64,000 nt of DNA from Rubellimicrobium arenae (GTDB taxonomy: Bacteria > Pseudomonadota > Alphaproteobacteria > Rhodobacterales > Rhodobacteraceae), in contig NZ_JAFMST010000005.1 of assembly GCF_017916275.1 (NCBI RefSeq), positions 1 through 64,000 on the forward strand, written 5' to 3'. The translations under genes were made by a program, and so were the position numbers. The notes beneath the pieces are model-generated. The model was not told where the DNA came from and searched no databases. It saw only the letters and a list, made by a program, of their open reading frames with translations. Position 1 is the stretch's first letter. Each line of letters opens with the position of its first letter. This document shows, in pieces, positions 46,146-54,563 of the stretch.

Positions 46146-48316
46146 GCCCCCTGGACGAGCAGTTCCTGATCGAATGCCGCGAGCTCACCGCCCAGGCCGC
46201 AGAGGATATCGTCGCGCTCGAGCGTGATCCGGGCGACATCGGACGGTTGGACCGTCTGTTCCGGGTCGTGCACACCCTCAAGGGTTCGGCCGCCGTGATG
46301 GAGCTTGCTCCGATGTCGCGCCTCATGCACGCGTCGGAGGATTGGCTGGGCTCCTGGCGCGGTCAGGAACGGCTTCCGGCCGGAGCCATCGACCGGGTGC
46401 TCGCCATCCTGGACCAGACGGAGTCCTGGCTGGGCCACTTCGAGGCCGAGGGCCGCCTGCCCGAGGACGCCTCGGCCACGGCGGACAGGCTGCTCGAGGG
46501 CACCGGGTCCCACGGGGGGGCCAGCCCCGTCGGGCCGATCCCGGAGGCACCACCCTGGGCGCAGGAGATGCTGGACGACCTTACGGACATTCCGGCCGGG
46601 CCCATCGTCGCCCTGGACTACGAACCCCGTCCCGGGTGCTTCTTCGACGGCGACGACCCGCTGGATCTCGTGCGGCGCCTTCCGGGCCTCCTGGCGGTCA
46701 GCGTCGTGCCCCGTGACCCCTGGCCACCCATCGAGCAGACGGACCCCTTCACCTGCAACCTCCGTATCCGCGCTCTCGCGGCGGCGGACCCGGGAACGGC
46801 GCGCGACCTCGTCCGGCTTGTGGCCGATCAGGCCCGGATCGCGGTCGTGGAACCTGCGCCCGAACGGGCGACCTCCGCCGATGTCCTTCTGAACGCCATC
46901 CTGGCAGAGCAAGGCCTGCTGCTCCGGACGCCCGCCGAACCGGGTGATCTGTTGGGGCGGCTGGCTTCGGCGGCGCGATCGGCGGTGAATGCGCTCCGGC
47001 ACGCCGGTGCGGGTGAACGTGCCGACCGGATCGACGCCGCCGGGGCCGCCGCCTTGGCCCAAAAGGACCCGCGGCCGCTTCTCGCCGCGCTCGAGGAGCC
47101 CTGGTCCGCTGGACCCGCCGGCTCCGAGGCGCCGGCACCGACAGGCGCGAGCCCGGCGACCCGGGTAGACTCGGCCCGCATCGACCGGCTCGCGGACCTG
47201 GCGGGCGAGATCGCCGTCGCGCGAAATGGCCTGTCGCACCTGCTCGGCCGCGCGTCAGGCGACATGGCGGCGTCCGATCTCCTGAAGCAACTGGCCGAGC
47301 GTGACGCCGAGCTCGGGCGCCTGACCGTGGTGCTCCAGCGGGCCGTGGCGGACCTGCGGCTCATGCCCGTGGGACCCGTGTTCCGGCGCTTTCCCCGCCT
47401 CGTCCGCGAGACCGCCCGAAGCCTCGGCAAGCAGGTCCTGCTGGACATGTCCGGTGAAGGCACCGAGGTCGACCGGACCATCGTCGAGTCCATCCACGAA
47501 CCGCTGCTCCACCTTCTCAGGAACGCGCTCGATCACGGGATCGAGCCGCCGGAGGAGCGTCGTGCCGCGGGCAAGCCCCCGGAGGGCCGGATCACCCTGA
47601 GGGCCGCGCCCGACGGCGACCGCGTCGCGATCGAGGTCGGCGATGACGGCAGGGGAATCGACCCCGCCGCGCTCCGCCGCAGGGCGGTCAGGCAAGGGGT
47701 CGTGACCGAGGCCGCCGCCCTCGCCATGTCCGACGAGGAGGCGGTCCAACTGGTGCTTCGGTCCGGTGTCTCGACCGCCGCGCGGGTTTCCGACCTGTCG
47801 GGGCGCGGCGTGGGCATGGACGTCGTGCGCGACGCCGTCGAACGGGTGGGCGGCACGCTCCAGATCCTGAACCGGCCCGGCAAGGGAACGACCTTCCGGC
47901 TCCTGCTGCCGATCAGCATGACCGTGACGCGCGTCATGGTGGTCCGCGCCGGCACCGAGCGGTTCGGGCTCCCCATGGATCGCGCGCTGCAGACGGTCCG
48001 GATCCCCCGGGAGCGCATCCACCCGATCCGGAGCGGGGCGGCGTTCGTCCTGCGCGACCGCACGGTCCCGTTGGTGGGGCTGGCGGATCTGCTTGGGTTG
48101 ACGGGTGTCACGGGGGGCGATCAGGCGCTGGTCGTCGTGCTTGCCACTCGCAGCGGACCGGTCGGCTTCGAGGTGGACGGCATCGAGGATCGGCTCGACG
48201 CCCCGATGCGGCCGCCCGAGGGTCTCCTTGCCAACATGCCGCACCTGCTGGGCACCACGGTTCGCGGGGACGGGCAGGTGCTCCTCGTGCTCGAACCGGA
48301 GGCGTTGCTGCCATGA
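46142..48316 (+). CDS. cheA: chemotaxis histidine kinase
   Basis: 724 residues. The P1 Hpt domain has the phospho-accepting His44 (HTLKGSAAVMEL). A middle region of about 140 residues (GCFFDGDDPLDLVRRLPGLL, then TDPFTCNLRIRALAA) resembles the P2-type domain of alphaproteobacterial CheA. The P3 dimerisation helices (VDSARIDRLADLAGEIAVAR) follow, then the P4 kinase domain with N-box LLHLLRNALDHGIE and G-boxes VGDDGRGID and GRGVGMDVV, and the CheW-like P5 domain. Receptors and the triple CheW would control its autokinase; it feeds the CheY and CheB receivers encoded beside it. Complete. Confidence 0.95.
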   Translation: MSPLDEQFLIECRELTAQAAEDIVALERDPGDIGRLDRLFRVVHTLKGSAAVMELAPMSRLMHASEDWLGSWRGQERLPAGAIDRVLAILDQTESWLGHFEAEGRLPEDASATADRLLEGTGSHGGASPVGPIPEAPPWAQEMLDDLTDIPAGPIVALDYEPRPGCFFDGDDPLDLVRRLPGLLAVSVVPRDPWPPIEQTDPFTCNLRIRALAAADPGTARDLVRLVADQARIAVVEPAPERATSADVLLNAILAEQGLLLRTPAEPGDLLGRLASAARSAVNALRHAGAGERADRIDAAGAAALAQKDPRPLLAALEEPWSAGPAGSEAPAPTGASPATRVDSARIDRLADLAGEIAVARNGLSHLLGRASGDMAASDLLKQLAERDAELGRLTVVLQRAVADLRLMPVGPVFRRFPRLVRETARSLGKQVLLDMSGEGTEVDRTIVESIHEPLLHLLRNALDHGIEPPEERRAAGKPPEGRITLRAAPDGDRVAIEVGDDGRGIDPAALRRRAVRQGVVTEAAALAMSDEEAVQLVLRSGVSTAARVSDLSGRGVGMDVVRDAVERVGGTLQILNRPGKGTTFRLLLPISMTVTRVMVVRAGTERFGLPMDRALQTVRIPRERIHPIRSGAAFVLRDRTVPLVGLADLLGLTGVTGGDQALVVVLATRSGPVGFEVDGIEDRLDAPMRPPEGLLANMPHLLGTTVRGDGQVLLVLEPEALLP

Positions 48317-48567
48317 CCGTCCGACGGCAAGGGTCCGCGATCGTGCTGGAGGGGCGCTGTTCCGTGGACGAGGCGGAAATGCTCGCCCTGCTGCTTCGTG
48401 ACGCAGGCGCCGCCACGGTCGACTGGCGCGGCGCGTCGCATCTCCATACGGCGTTGGTGCAGCTTGTGCTTCAGGCGGGCCGGCCGGTCCAGGGACCCTG
48501 CGGCGATCCCTTCGTCGCCCGCTGGATCGAGCCGATCACGGTTGCAGCCCCACCGGGCGGATTGTAA
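48313..48567 (+). CDS. small STAS-like protein
   Basis: 84 residues, shorter than the usual STAS domain of about 100. The pattern GSAIVLEGRCSVDEAEMLAL, then ATVDWRGASHLHTALVQLVL fits an anti-sigma-factor-antagonist fold, with W-R-G-A-S-H-L-H-T at the position of the usual D-x-S/T-G-V-D-S/T loop. The phosphorylatable serine may be Ser in GASHL. STAS proteins relay protein-protein signals. Here it overlaps cheA by four bases and may link the pathway to a partner switch or to CheA itself. Family membership is likely but weak. Confidence 0.6.
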   Translation: MTVRRQGSAIVLEGRCSVDEAEMLALLLRDAGAATVDWRGASHLHTALVQLVLQAGRPVQGPCGDPFVARWIEPITVAAPPGGL

Positions 48568-48614
48568 CCTGATGATGGAGAATTCTTCAGAGATGCCGAG
48601 AGGGTAGCGTTCAC

Positions 48615-49025
48615 GTGACCGCAACTGACAGCACCGGAACCGTTGCAAGGACGGTGTTGATCGTGGACGACAGCAAGCTGGCCCGCATGGTCGTTGCTCG
48701 CGCCCTGGGACGGCTGAGGCCCGACTGGCGCCCGGTCGAGGCGGCCAACGCCGACGAGGCCCTGGAGAAGGCCCGATCAGAGCCGGTCGATGTGGCGTTC
48801 ATCGACTTCAACATGCCGGGGGCGGATGGCCTCAGCCTGGCTGCGGACCTGCGGGAGACTTGGCCCAACATGCCGATCGCGCTGATCTCGGCCAACGTCC
48901 AGGACGAGATCATCTCGCGCGCACGGGCGCTCGACACCACCTTCGTGCCCAAGCCGGTCACGGACGAGGCTCTTGGCGCCTTCCTGTCGGGCGCTACGCT
49001 CCGGCTCAGGCGCGCGGGGGCATGA
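48615..49025 (+). CDS. cheY: CheY-like single-domain response regulator (second copy)
   Basis: 136 residues with GTG start. Acidic pair in VLIVDDSKLARM, phospho-acceptor Asp64 (VAFIDFNMPGADG), switch residue in ALISANV and Lys in FVPKPV. It is coupled to the CheC-type phosphatase gene by a four-base overlap, so the two probably act as a regulator and its phosphatase. A 47-nt gap before it is the largest inside the operon; GAGAGGG about 11 nt upstream may be its ribosome site. Confidence 0.92.
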   Translation: MTATDSTGTVARTVLIVDDSKLARMVVARALGRLRPDWRPVEAANADEALEKARSEPVDVAFIDFNMPGADGLSLAADLRETWPNMPIALISANVQDEIISRARALDTTFVPKPVTDEALGAFLSGATLRLRRAGA

Positions 49026-49678
49026 GCGGGACGTTGATCGAACTGGACGAACTGGAGCGCGATGCGCTGGCCGAACTGGCCAACATGGGCGTGGGCCGCG
49101 CGGCCGCCAACCTCGCGCGGATGGTGGGCGGGCAGGTTCTCCTGTCGGTGCCCGCCGTCGAGGTCGTGACCCGCGCCCGGGCGTCCGCCCTCGCGATGCG
49201 GGGCAACACCGGCAGCCTTGTCGCCGTGCAGCAGAATTTCGTCGGGCCGTTCTCGGGCCAGGCCGTTCTCGTGTTCCCCGAGGCCAACAGCCTCGAACTG
49301 GTCCGCGCGGTCGTGGGCGAAGCGGTCCCGCTCGAGGATGTGGCGGACCTCGAGCAGGAGGCGGTCGCGGAGATCGGCAACGTCGTCCTGAACGGCTGCC
49401 TCGCGACGATGGCGAACGTGCTTCGTCAACGGCTGGACATGTCCCTGCCCGAGGTCATGCGGACCACGGATGCGGAGCTCTTCGGAGGCGGTCCGGCCGA
49501 GCAGGACGGTGGGCTGGTGCTGTTCCTGTTCATCGACTTCCGCGTCCGCGACCGCGACATCCAGGGCTACATCGCGCTGCTGATGGACCTGCCGTCGCTG
49601 GAGCGGCTGAAGCAGCTCATCAACGACTTCATCCAAAGGGCCACCTCCGCTCAGGCCACGGCCACCTCGAATGGTTGA
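49022..49678 (+). CDS. cheC: CheC-family CheY-P phosphatase
   Basis: 218 residues. Both signature helices of the CheC/CheX/FliY family are present: DALAELANMGVGRAAANLA (D-x3-E-x2-N) and EQEAVAEIGNVVLNGCLATM (E-x3-E-x2-N). Two sites are typical of CheC, one or none of CheX or CheD-binding variants. These glutamate and asparagine residues remove phosphate from CheY-P. CheC is common in Firmicutes and archaea and less usual in alphaproteobacteria. No cheD was found beside it. It overlaps the second cheY by four bases and the hybrid kinase by eight. Confidence 0.85.
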   Translation: MSGTLIELDELERDALAELANMGVGRAAANLARMVGGQVLLSVPAVEVVTRARASALAMRGNTGSLVAVQQNFVGPFSGQAVLVFPEANSLELVRAVVGEAVPLEDVADLEQEAVAEIGNVVLNGCLATMANVLRQRLDMSLPEVMRTTDAELFGGGPAEQDGGLVLFLFIDFRVRDRDIQGYIALLMDLPSLERLKQLINDFIQRATSAQATATSNG

Positions 49679-52148
49679 TGCCTCGCTCCTCGCCGCCGCG
49701 ATGGACTCCCTCGAAAGCGGAGTCATCCTGATCGATGCCAATGGCGCGATCCTGTGGTGGAACGCGTGGTTCGCCGCCGCGTCGGGTCTCGCGCCGGAAG
49801 CCGGGGCCGGGCGGACGCTCGGCGACGTCTTTCCCGGGCTCGACGGCTCGAGGCTCGCCCTGGCCATCACCGACGCGCTCGAACTCGGCATCTCGAGCAC
49901 CCTGAGCCACGCGCTGAATCCTGAACTCCTGCCTCTGCGGCGGCGGGACGGACGGCCGATGATTCACCATGTCGTCGTGCGTTCGGTGGAGACCGGCAAT
50001 GCCCGCACGGTGCTGGTGCAGGTCATGGACGCCAGCGCCGCCCACCACCGGGAGCGCGTCCTGCGCGAACGCCTGAACGCCCGCTTCAGCGCCGTGGTGG
50101 ACGGGGCCTTCGACGCCATCCTGATGGCGGACGGGCAGGGTCGGATCCAGTGGCTCAACGATGCGGCGGTCCGCCAGTTCGGCTTCGCGCGCTCCGAGGC
50201 CGAAGGCCAGGACATCTCCTTTCTCCTGCCGGCCCGCGACGGCCCCAGCCTTGCCCAGATCCGGCGACCCGAGGAAGAGGTGGGGCGGCGCAGCGACGGC
50301 GGCGTGGTGCCCGTGGAGGTCTCCGTGGCGCCCTGGGTGGCCGAGGGGCGGCGCCATCTGACCGTGATCCTGCGCGACCTGAGCGAGCGGAAGCGGGCCG
50401 AGGATGCCCTGCGCGCCGCCGCCGCCGTGTCCTCGGGCACCAGCGACAGCGTCCTCCTGGCCGAGCTGGCGCGTGAGCTCGCGGCCGGGCTCGGGGTGGA
50501 GCACACGCACATCGCGGTCCTCGTCGACGAGGGAGGCGAGCGCCGGCTGAGGTCGCTCGCCGTCTGGTCGGCCGGGCGCACCGATCCGGTCGAGTTCGCG
50601 ATCGACGGAACGCCCTGCGCGGATACCTTCGCCGACGGCCACTGCGTCGTGCCGCGCGGCGTCCGCGGGATGTTCCCTCGGGCCGGCTTGCTCACCGAAC
50701 GCGGTTTCGAGAGTTATGTGGGCGTGCGCTTCCACGACGCGCAGGGCCGCCCGATCGGGGTGGTCTGCGCGATGGACCGCCAGCCGCTGGCGAACCCCGA
50801 GCTGGCCGAGCGGCTGGTCACGGCCTTCGCCGCCCGGGCCGGGGGCGAACTGGCCCGCCAGCGGGCCGAGGCCGACCTCCGCGCGCTCAACGCCGAGCTC
50901 GAACAGCGGGTCGAGGACCGCACCCAGGCGCTGGCCCGCGCGGCGGCCGATCTCCAGGTCGAGATGAAGCAGCGCGAGGAGGCCCAGGCGGCCTTGGCGC
51001 AAAGCCAGAAGCTTGAGGCGCTGGGCCAGCTCGTCGGGGGTGTCGCGCACGACTTCAACAACATGCTGGCCGCGATCACGGGAAGCTATGCCCTGATCGA
51101 CCGGCGCGTGGAGGACCCGGCGGTCCGGGAGATCGTGGAACATGGCCGCAAGGCGGCCGACCGCGCGGCCGAGCTGGTGCGCCACCTGCTGGCCTTCGCC
51201 CGGCGCGAGGAGCTCCGCCCCAAGGTGGTGGATCCGTCGGGGCTGCTGACCGACGTGGCCGACCTGCTGTCCCATGCCGCCGGTCCGACGATCGCCTGCA
51301 CGATCGAAACCGAGGCCGACACCTGGCCGGTGCTGGTCGACCGCCACCGGCTGGAGGTGGCGCTCCTCAATCTCGTGGTGAACGCCCGTGACGCCATGCC
51401 CGAAGGGGGGCGCCTCACCATCCGTGCTCATCGGCTCGCGCCCGAGGGGCGGCACCCGCAGGTGCCCGCCGGGGACTTCAGCGTGATCTCCGTCGCCGAC
51501 ACCGGTGTCGGGATGCCGCCCCATGTGCTGGCGCGGGCCGTCGAGCCATTCTTCACCACCAAGGCCGTGGGCAAGGGGACCGGTTTGGGGCTGGCCATGG
51601 TCCACGGCTTTGTGGAGCAGTCCGGCGGGGCCATGCTGATCGACAGCCGTCCGGGCGAAGGCACGAGGATCAGCCTGGTCCTGCCCCGCGCGACCGGCGA
51701 GATCGCCAGCGAGGACGCCGCCGCCGAGCCCCTGGCGGCAAAGCCCCGCAGCCATGCGGTCCTCCTCGTGGTCGATGACGACGATCAGGTCCGACCGGTG
51801 ACGGGGGCGCATCTGCGCGACCTGGGCTACAGCGTCCATGAGGCCTCCAGCGGCGACGAGGCCATCCGGATCGCGGCCGCCGTTCCCCGCCTGGATCTCG
51901 TGGTCAGCGATGTCGTCATGCCGGACATGGACGGTCCCTCGCTGGCCGCGCGGCTGCGGGCCGCGCACCCGTCGCTGCGGATCATGTTCCTGACCGGTCA
52001 TGCCGATCCGCAGGCGCTCGCCGGAGAGGCGGTGCTCGGCAAGCCCTTCAGCCCGGACCAGCTGGCCCAGGCCATCGAGGCGGCGCTCCGGTCCCCCGAA
52101 GAGGCTGGGGGGAACCTGTCCGGACGTGAAGTCGCCTGGCAGCACTGA
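49671..52148 (+). CDS. hybrid sensor histidine kinase (PAS-PAS-GAF-HisKA-HATPase-REC)
   Basis: 825 residues, no membrane segment. PAS domains lie at about 5-120 (GVILIDANGAILWWN) and 130-240 (AVVDGAFDAILMADGQG), a GAF domain at about 255-395 with CADTFADGHCVVPRG, and a coiled coil at 398-445. The dimerisation helix carries phospho-accepting His460 (VGGVAHDFNNMLAAI). The ATPase domain has NLVVNARDAMPEGG and GTGLGLAMVHGF. The C-terminal receiver has VVDDDDQ and phospho-acceptor Asp in VVSDVVMPDMDG. It senses a cytoplasmic cue, perhaps redox or a small ligand. Its end is 22 nt before hupT, so it links the chemosensory genes with the H2-sensing genes. Confidence 0.9.
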   Translation: MVDASLLAAAMDSLESGVILIDANGAILWWNAWFAAASGLAPEAGAGRTLGDVFPGLDGSRLALAITDALELGISSTLSHALNPELLPLRRRDGRPMIHHVVVRSVETGNARTVLVQVMDASAAHHRERVLRERLNARFSAVVDGAFDAILMADGQGRIQWLNDAAVRQFGFARSEAEGQDISFLLPARDGPSLAQIRRPEEEVGRRSDGGVVPVEVSVAPWVAEGRRHLTVILRDLSERKRAEDALRAAAAVSSGTSDSVLLAELARELAAGLGVEHTHIAVLVDEGGERRLRSLAVWSAGRTDPVEFAIDGTPCADTFADGHCVVPRGVRGMFPRAGLLTERGFESYVGVRFHDAQGRPIGVVCAMDRQPLANPELAERLVTAFAARAGGELARQRAEADLRALNAELEQRVEDRTQALARAAADLQVEMKQREEAQAALAQSQKLEALGQLVGGVAHDFNNMLAAITGSYALIDRRVEDPAVREIVEHGRKAADRAAELVRHLLAFARREELRPKVVDPSGLLTDVADLLSHAAGPTIACTIETEADTWPVLVDRHRLEVALLNLVVNARDAMPEGGRLTIRAHRLAPEGRHPQVPAGDFSVISVADTGVGMPPHVLARAVEPFFTTKAVGKGTGLGLAMVHGFVEQSGGAMLIDSRPGEGTRISLVLPRATGEIASEDAAAEPLAAKPRSHAVLLVVDDDDQVRPVTGAHLRDLGYSVHEASSGDEAIRIAAAVPRLDLVVSDVVMPDMDGPSLAARLRAAHPSLRIMFLTGHADPQALAGEAVLGKPFSPDQLAQAIEAALRSPEEAGGNLSGREVAWQH

Positions 52149-52170
52149 CGGAGGCCGGGTCCGCGGCATC

Positions 52171-53577
52171 ATGGATCCGTCCAGGGTTAGCGCCCTGCGG
52201 GGTTCGGCTTTCCATGGCACGCCTGTCCCGGTAACCTGCGACGCGGAGGACGATGCAGTGCGCCTTGGGCAGGACCTCGTTCAGACGACCCCGACCGCGG
52301 AGTTCAGCGACTCCGCCTGGCTCGACGTGCTGCGCGCCGTGGACAGCACCTACGCAGAGCTGGTCTCCTATCAGGAGCGTCTTGAGCAGCAGAACGCCGA
52401 GCTGGAGTCGCTGCGAAGGAGCATGGCGTCCGTCCTCGATTCCGTGTCCGACGTCCTCGTCGTCGTGGATCGCGACGGCCGCATGGAGGAAACGAGCGCA
52501 TCGCTCCGTGCGCTCTTCGCCGAACCTGGCTCGCTGGCCGGGCAGCCCATGGCAGGCATCGTGGACGAGGGGTCGCGCACGATCCTCGAGGCCGCGCTCC
52601 ACGAGGTGATGGTCAGCCGCCGCCGCCTGACGGTGGAAGCCGACCTGGCCTCGCCCTCTGGCCCCCAGACGTTCGAATGGAGCCTGACGCCCCGCCTCGA
52701 TGACCGCCGTCGCAGCAAGGGCGCGGTTCTCGTCGGTCGCCCGGTGGGTGAGCTGCGCCGCGCCTACGAAGCGCTCGAGAACAGCCATCGCGCCCTGCAG
52801 GAGGCGCAGGCCCAGCTCGTCCGCAACGAGAAGATGGCCTCCCTCGGGCGACTGCTGGCCGGGGTCGCGCATGAGCTGAACAACCCGATCAGCTTCGTCT
52901 ACGCCAACGTCCATGCGCTCGAACGCTACGCGAGCCGCTTCGAGGCCTACTTCGAGCGCGTGCAGGCCGGTGCCCTGCGCGAGGAGCTGGTCCGGCTGCG
53001 CGCCGAGCTGAAGCTCGACCGCGAGGTCCGCAACCTCCGCACCGCCATCGACGGCGCGCGTGACGGAGCCGAGCGGGTGCGCGACATCGTGGCCGACCTG
53101 CGCCGCCTGTCCGCCGACGGCTCGGGCGAGGCGATCGCCTTCGACCTGGCCGAGACGGTGCGCGTCGCCGCGAACTGGGTCCTGCGCGGCGCCAAGCACA
53201 AGCCCGCCCTGACCATCGAAGGCGAGGAGACGCTGCGCGCCATCGGCCGCGCGGGCCACATTCAGCAGGTCGTGATGAACCTGATCCAGAACGCGCTCGA
53301 CGCCGTGGCCGAAACCGACGATCCCGTCGTGACGGTGACACTGATGCATGGGGACGGCATGGCGGTCGTGGAGGTGCAGGACAATGGCCCGGGCGTCCCG
53401 CCCGAGGCGCGGGGCCGCATCTTCGACCCGTTCTTCACGACGAAGCCGGTGGGGAAGGGGACGGGCCTCGGCCTGTCCATCTCCGCCAAGATCGCCGAGG
53501 AGCATGGCGGCGCGCTCCGCCTGCTCGACGGTCCCCCCGGCGCGACCTTCCGCCTGTCGATCCCGGAGGCGCGATGA
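52171..53577 (+). CDS. hupT: H2-sensing system histidine kinase
   Basis: 468 residues, soluble. Layout: N-terminal helices, a PAS domain at about 85-190 (SVSDVLVVVDRDGRMEET), a long helix and the H-box with His234 (LLAGVAHELNNPISFV), then the ATPase domain with NLIQNALDAVAE, DNGPGVPPEARGRIFDPFFT and GKGTGLGLSIS. Size and order match HupT of Rhodobacter capsulatus, which phosphorylates the regulator HupR in response to the HupUV sensor hydrogenase. HupR is not in the window. The start ATG at 52171 is a choice; upstream text is not HupT-like. It overlaps hupU by four bases, and this neighbour confirms the name. Confidence 0.92.
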   Translation: MDPSRVSALRGSAFHGTPVPVTCDAEDDAVRLGQDLVQTTPTAEFSDSAWLDVLRAVDSTYAELVSYQERLEQQNAELESLRRSMASVLDSVSDVLVVVDRDGRMEETSASLRALFAEPGSLAGQPMAGIVDEGSRTILEAALHEVMVSRRRLTVEADLASPSGPQTFEWSLTPRLDDRRRSKGAVLVGRPVGELRRAYEALENSHRALQEAQAQLVRNEKMASLGRLLAGVAHELNNPISFVYANVHALERYASRFEAYFERVQAGALREELVRLRAELKLDREVRNLRTAIDGARDGAERVRDIVADLRRLSADGSGEAIAFDLAETVRVAANWVLRGAKHKPALTIEGEETLRAIGRAGHIQQVVMNLIQNALDAVAETDDPVVTVTLMHGDGMAVVEVQDNGPGVPPEARGRIFDPFFTTKPVGKGTGLGLSISAKIAEEHGGALRLLDGPPGATFRLSIPEAR

Positions 53578-54563
53578 ACCTCCTCTGGCTCCAGTCGGCG
53601 GGCTGCGGCGGCTGCACCATGTCGCTCCTTTGCGCCGAAAATCCGGGCGTCTTCGACCTCCTGTCCGGCGCGGGCATCCACGTCCTCTGGCACCCCTCCC
53701 TGTCGCAGGAGACGGGGGCCGAGGCGCTGGCCATCCTCGATGCCGTGGCCTCGGGCACGGTGCCCCTCGACGTCCTCTGCATCGAAGGGTCGGTCGTCAC
53801 GGGGCCCAAGGGGACCGGGCGCTTCCACATCCTGGGCGGCACCGGGCGGCCCATGCTGGACTGGGTGCGCCAATTGGCCCCGCTCGCCCGGCATGTCGTC
53901 GCGGTGGGCAGTTGCGCGGCCTATGGCGGCATCACTTCGGCCGGCGACAACCCGGCGGGCGCGACCGGCCTGCAATGGGACGGCACCCGACCCGGGGCCG
54001 TGCTGCACGCCAGCTTCCGCGCCCGGGGCGGCCTGCCGGTCGTCAACGTCGCGGGCTGCCCCACGCACCCCGACTGGGTGACCGAAACCCTGCTCCTCCT
54101 GGCCGAAGGCGCGCTGGGCGAGGGCGACCTCGACCGCTACGGACGGCCCCGCTTCTTCGCCGACCACCTCGTCCACCACGCCTGCCCCAAGAACGAGTTT
54201 TACGAATATAAGGCGAGCGCCAAGGCGCTGTCGCAGATGGGCTGCATGATGGAGCATCTGGGCTGCGTCGGCACCCAGGCGGCGGGCGACTGCAACATCC
54301 GGGGCTGGAACGGCGGCTCCTCCTGCACCCGCGCCGGCACCCCTTGCGTGGCCTGCACCGCGCCTGAGTGGGAGGAGCCCCGGCATCCCTTCACCGAGAC
54401 GCCCAAGCTCGCCGGCATCCCGGTGGGCCTGCCCTCCGATATGCCCAAGGCCTGGTTCATGGCGCTGGCCTCTCTCTCCAAGGCGGCGACGCCGGATCGG
54501 ATCGGCGCCAACGCCACCGCCGACCGCATCCTCGTGCCACCCAGCCTGCCCAAGCGCCCATGA
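53574..54563 (+). CDS. hupU: H2 sensor (regulatory) hydrogenase small subunit
   Basis: 329 residues. It is homologous to [NiFe]-hydrogenase small subunits but has no Tat signal and no C-terminal membrane anchor, as expected for the cytoplasmic sensor HupU/HoxB. Iron-sulfur ligands are visible: Cys11 and Cys14 (QSAGCGGCTM), VGSCAAYGGI, VAGCPTHPD, the HHACPKNEFYEY region, GCMMEHLGC and the late CTRAGTPCVAC. It transfers electrons from the active site in HupV and controls HupT activity. Complete; overlaps both neighbours by four bases. Confidence 0.95.
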   Translation: MNLLWLQSAGCGGCTMSLLCAENPGVFDLLSGAGIHVLWHPSLSQETGAEALAILDAVASGTVPLDVLCIEGSVVTGPKGTGRFHILGGTGRPMLDWVRQLAPLARHVVAVGSCAAYGGITSAGDNPAGATGLQWDGTRPGAVLHASFRARGGLPVVNVAGCPTHPDWVTETLLLLAEGALGEGDLDRYGRPRFFADHLVHHACPKNEFYEYKASAKALSQMGCMMEHLGCVGTQAAGDCNIRGWNGGSSCTRAGTPCVACTAPEWEEPRHPFTETPKLAGIPVGLPSDMPKAWFMALASLSKAATPDRIGANATADRILVPPSLPKRP

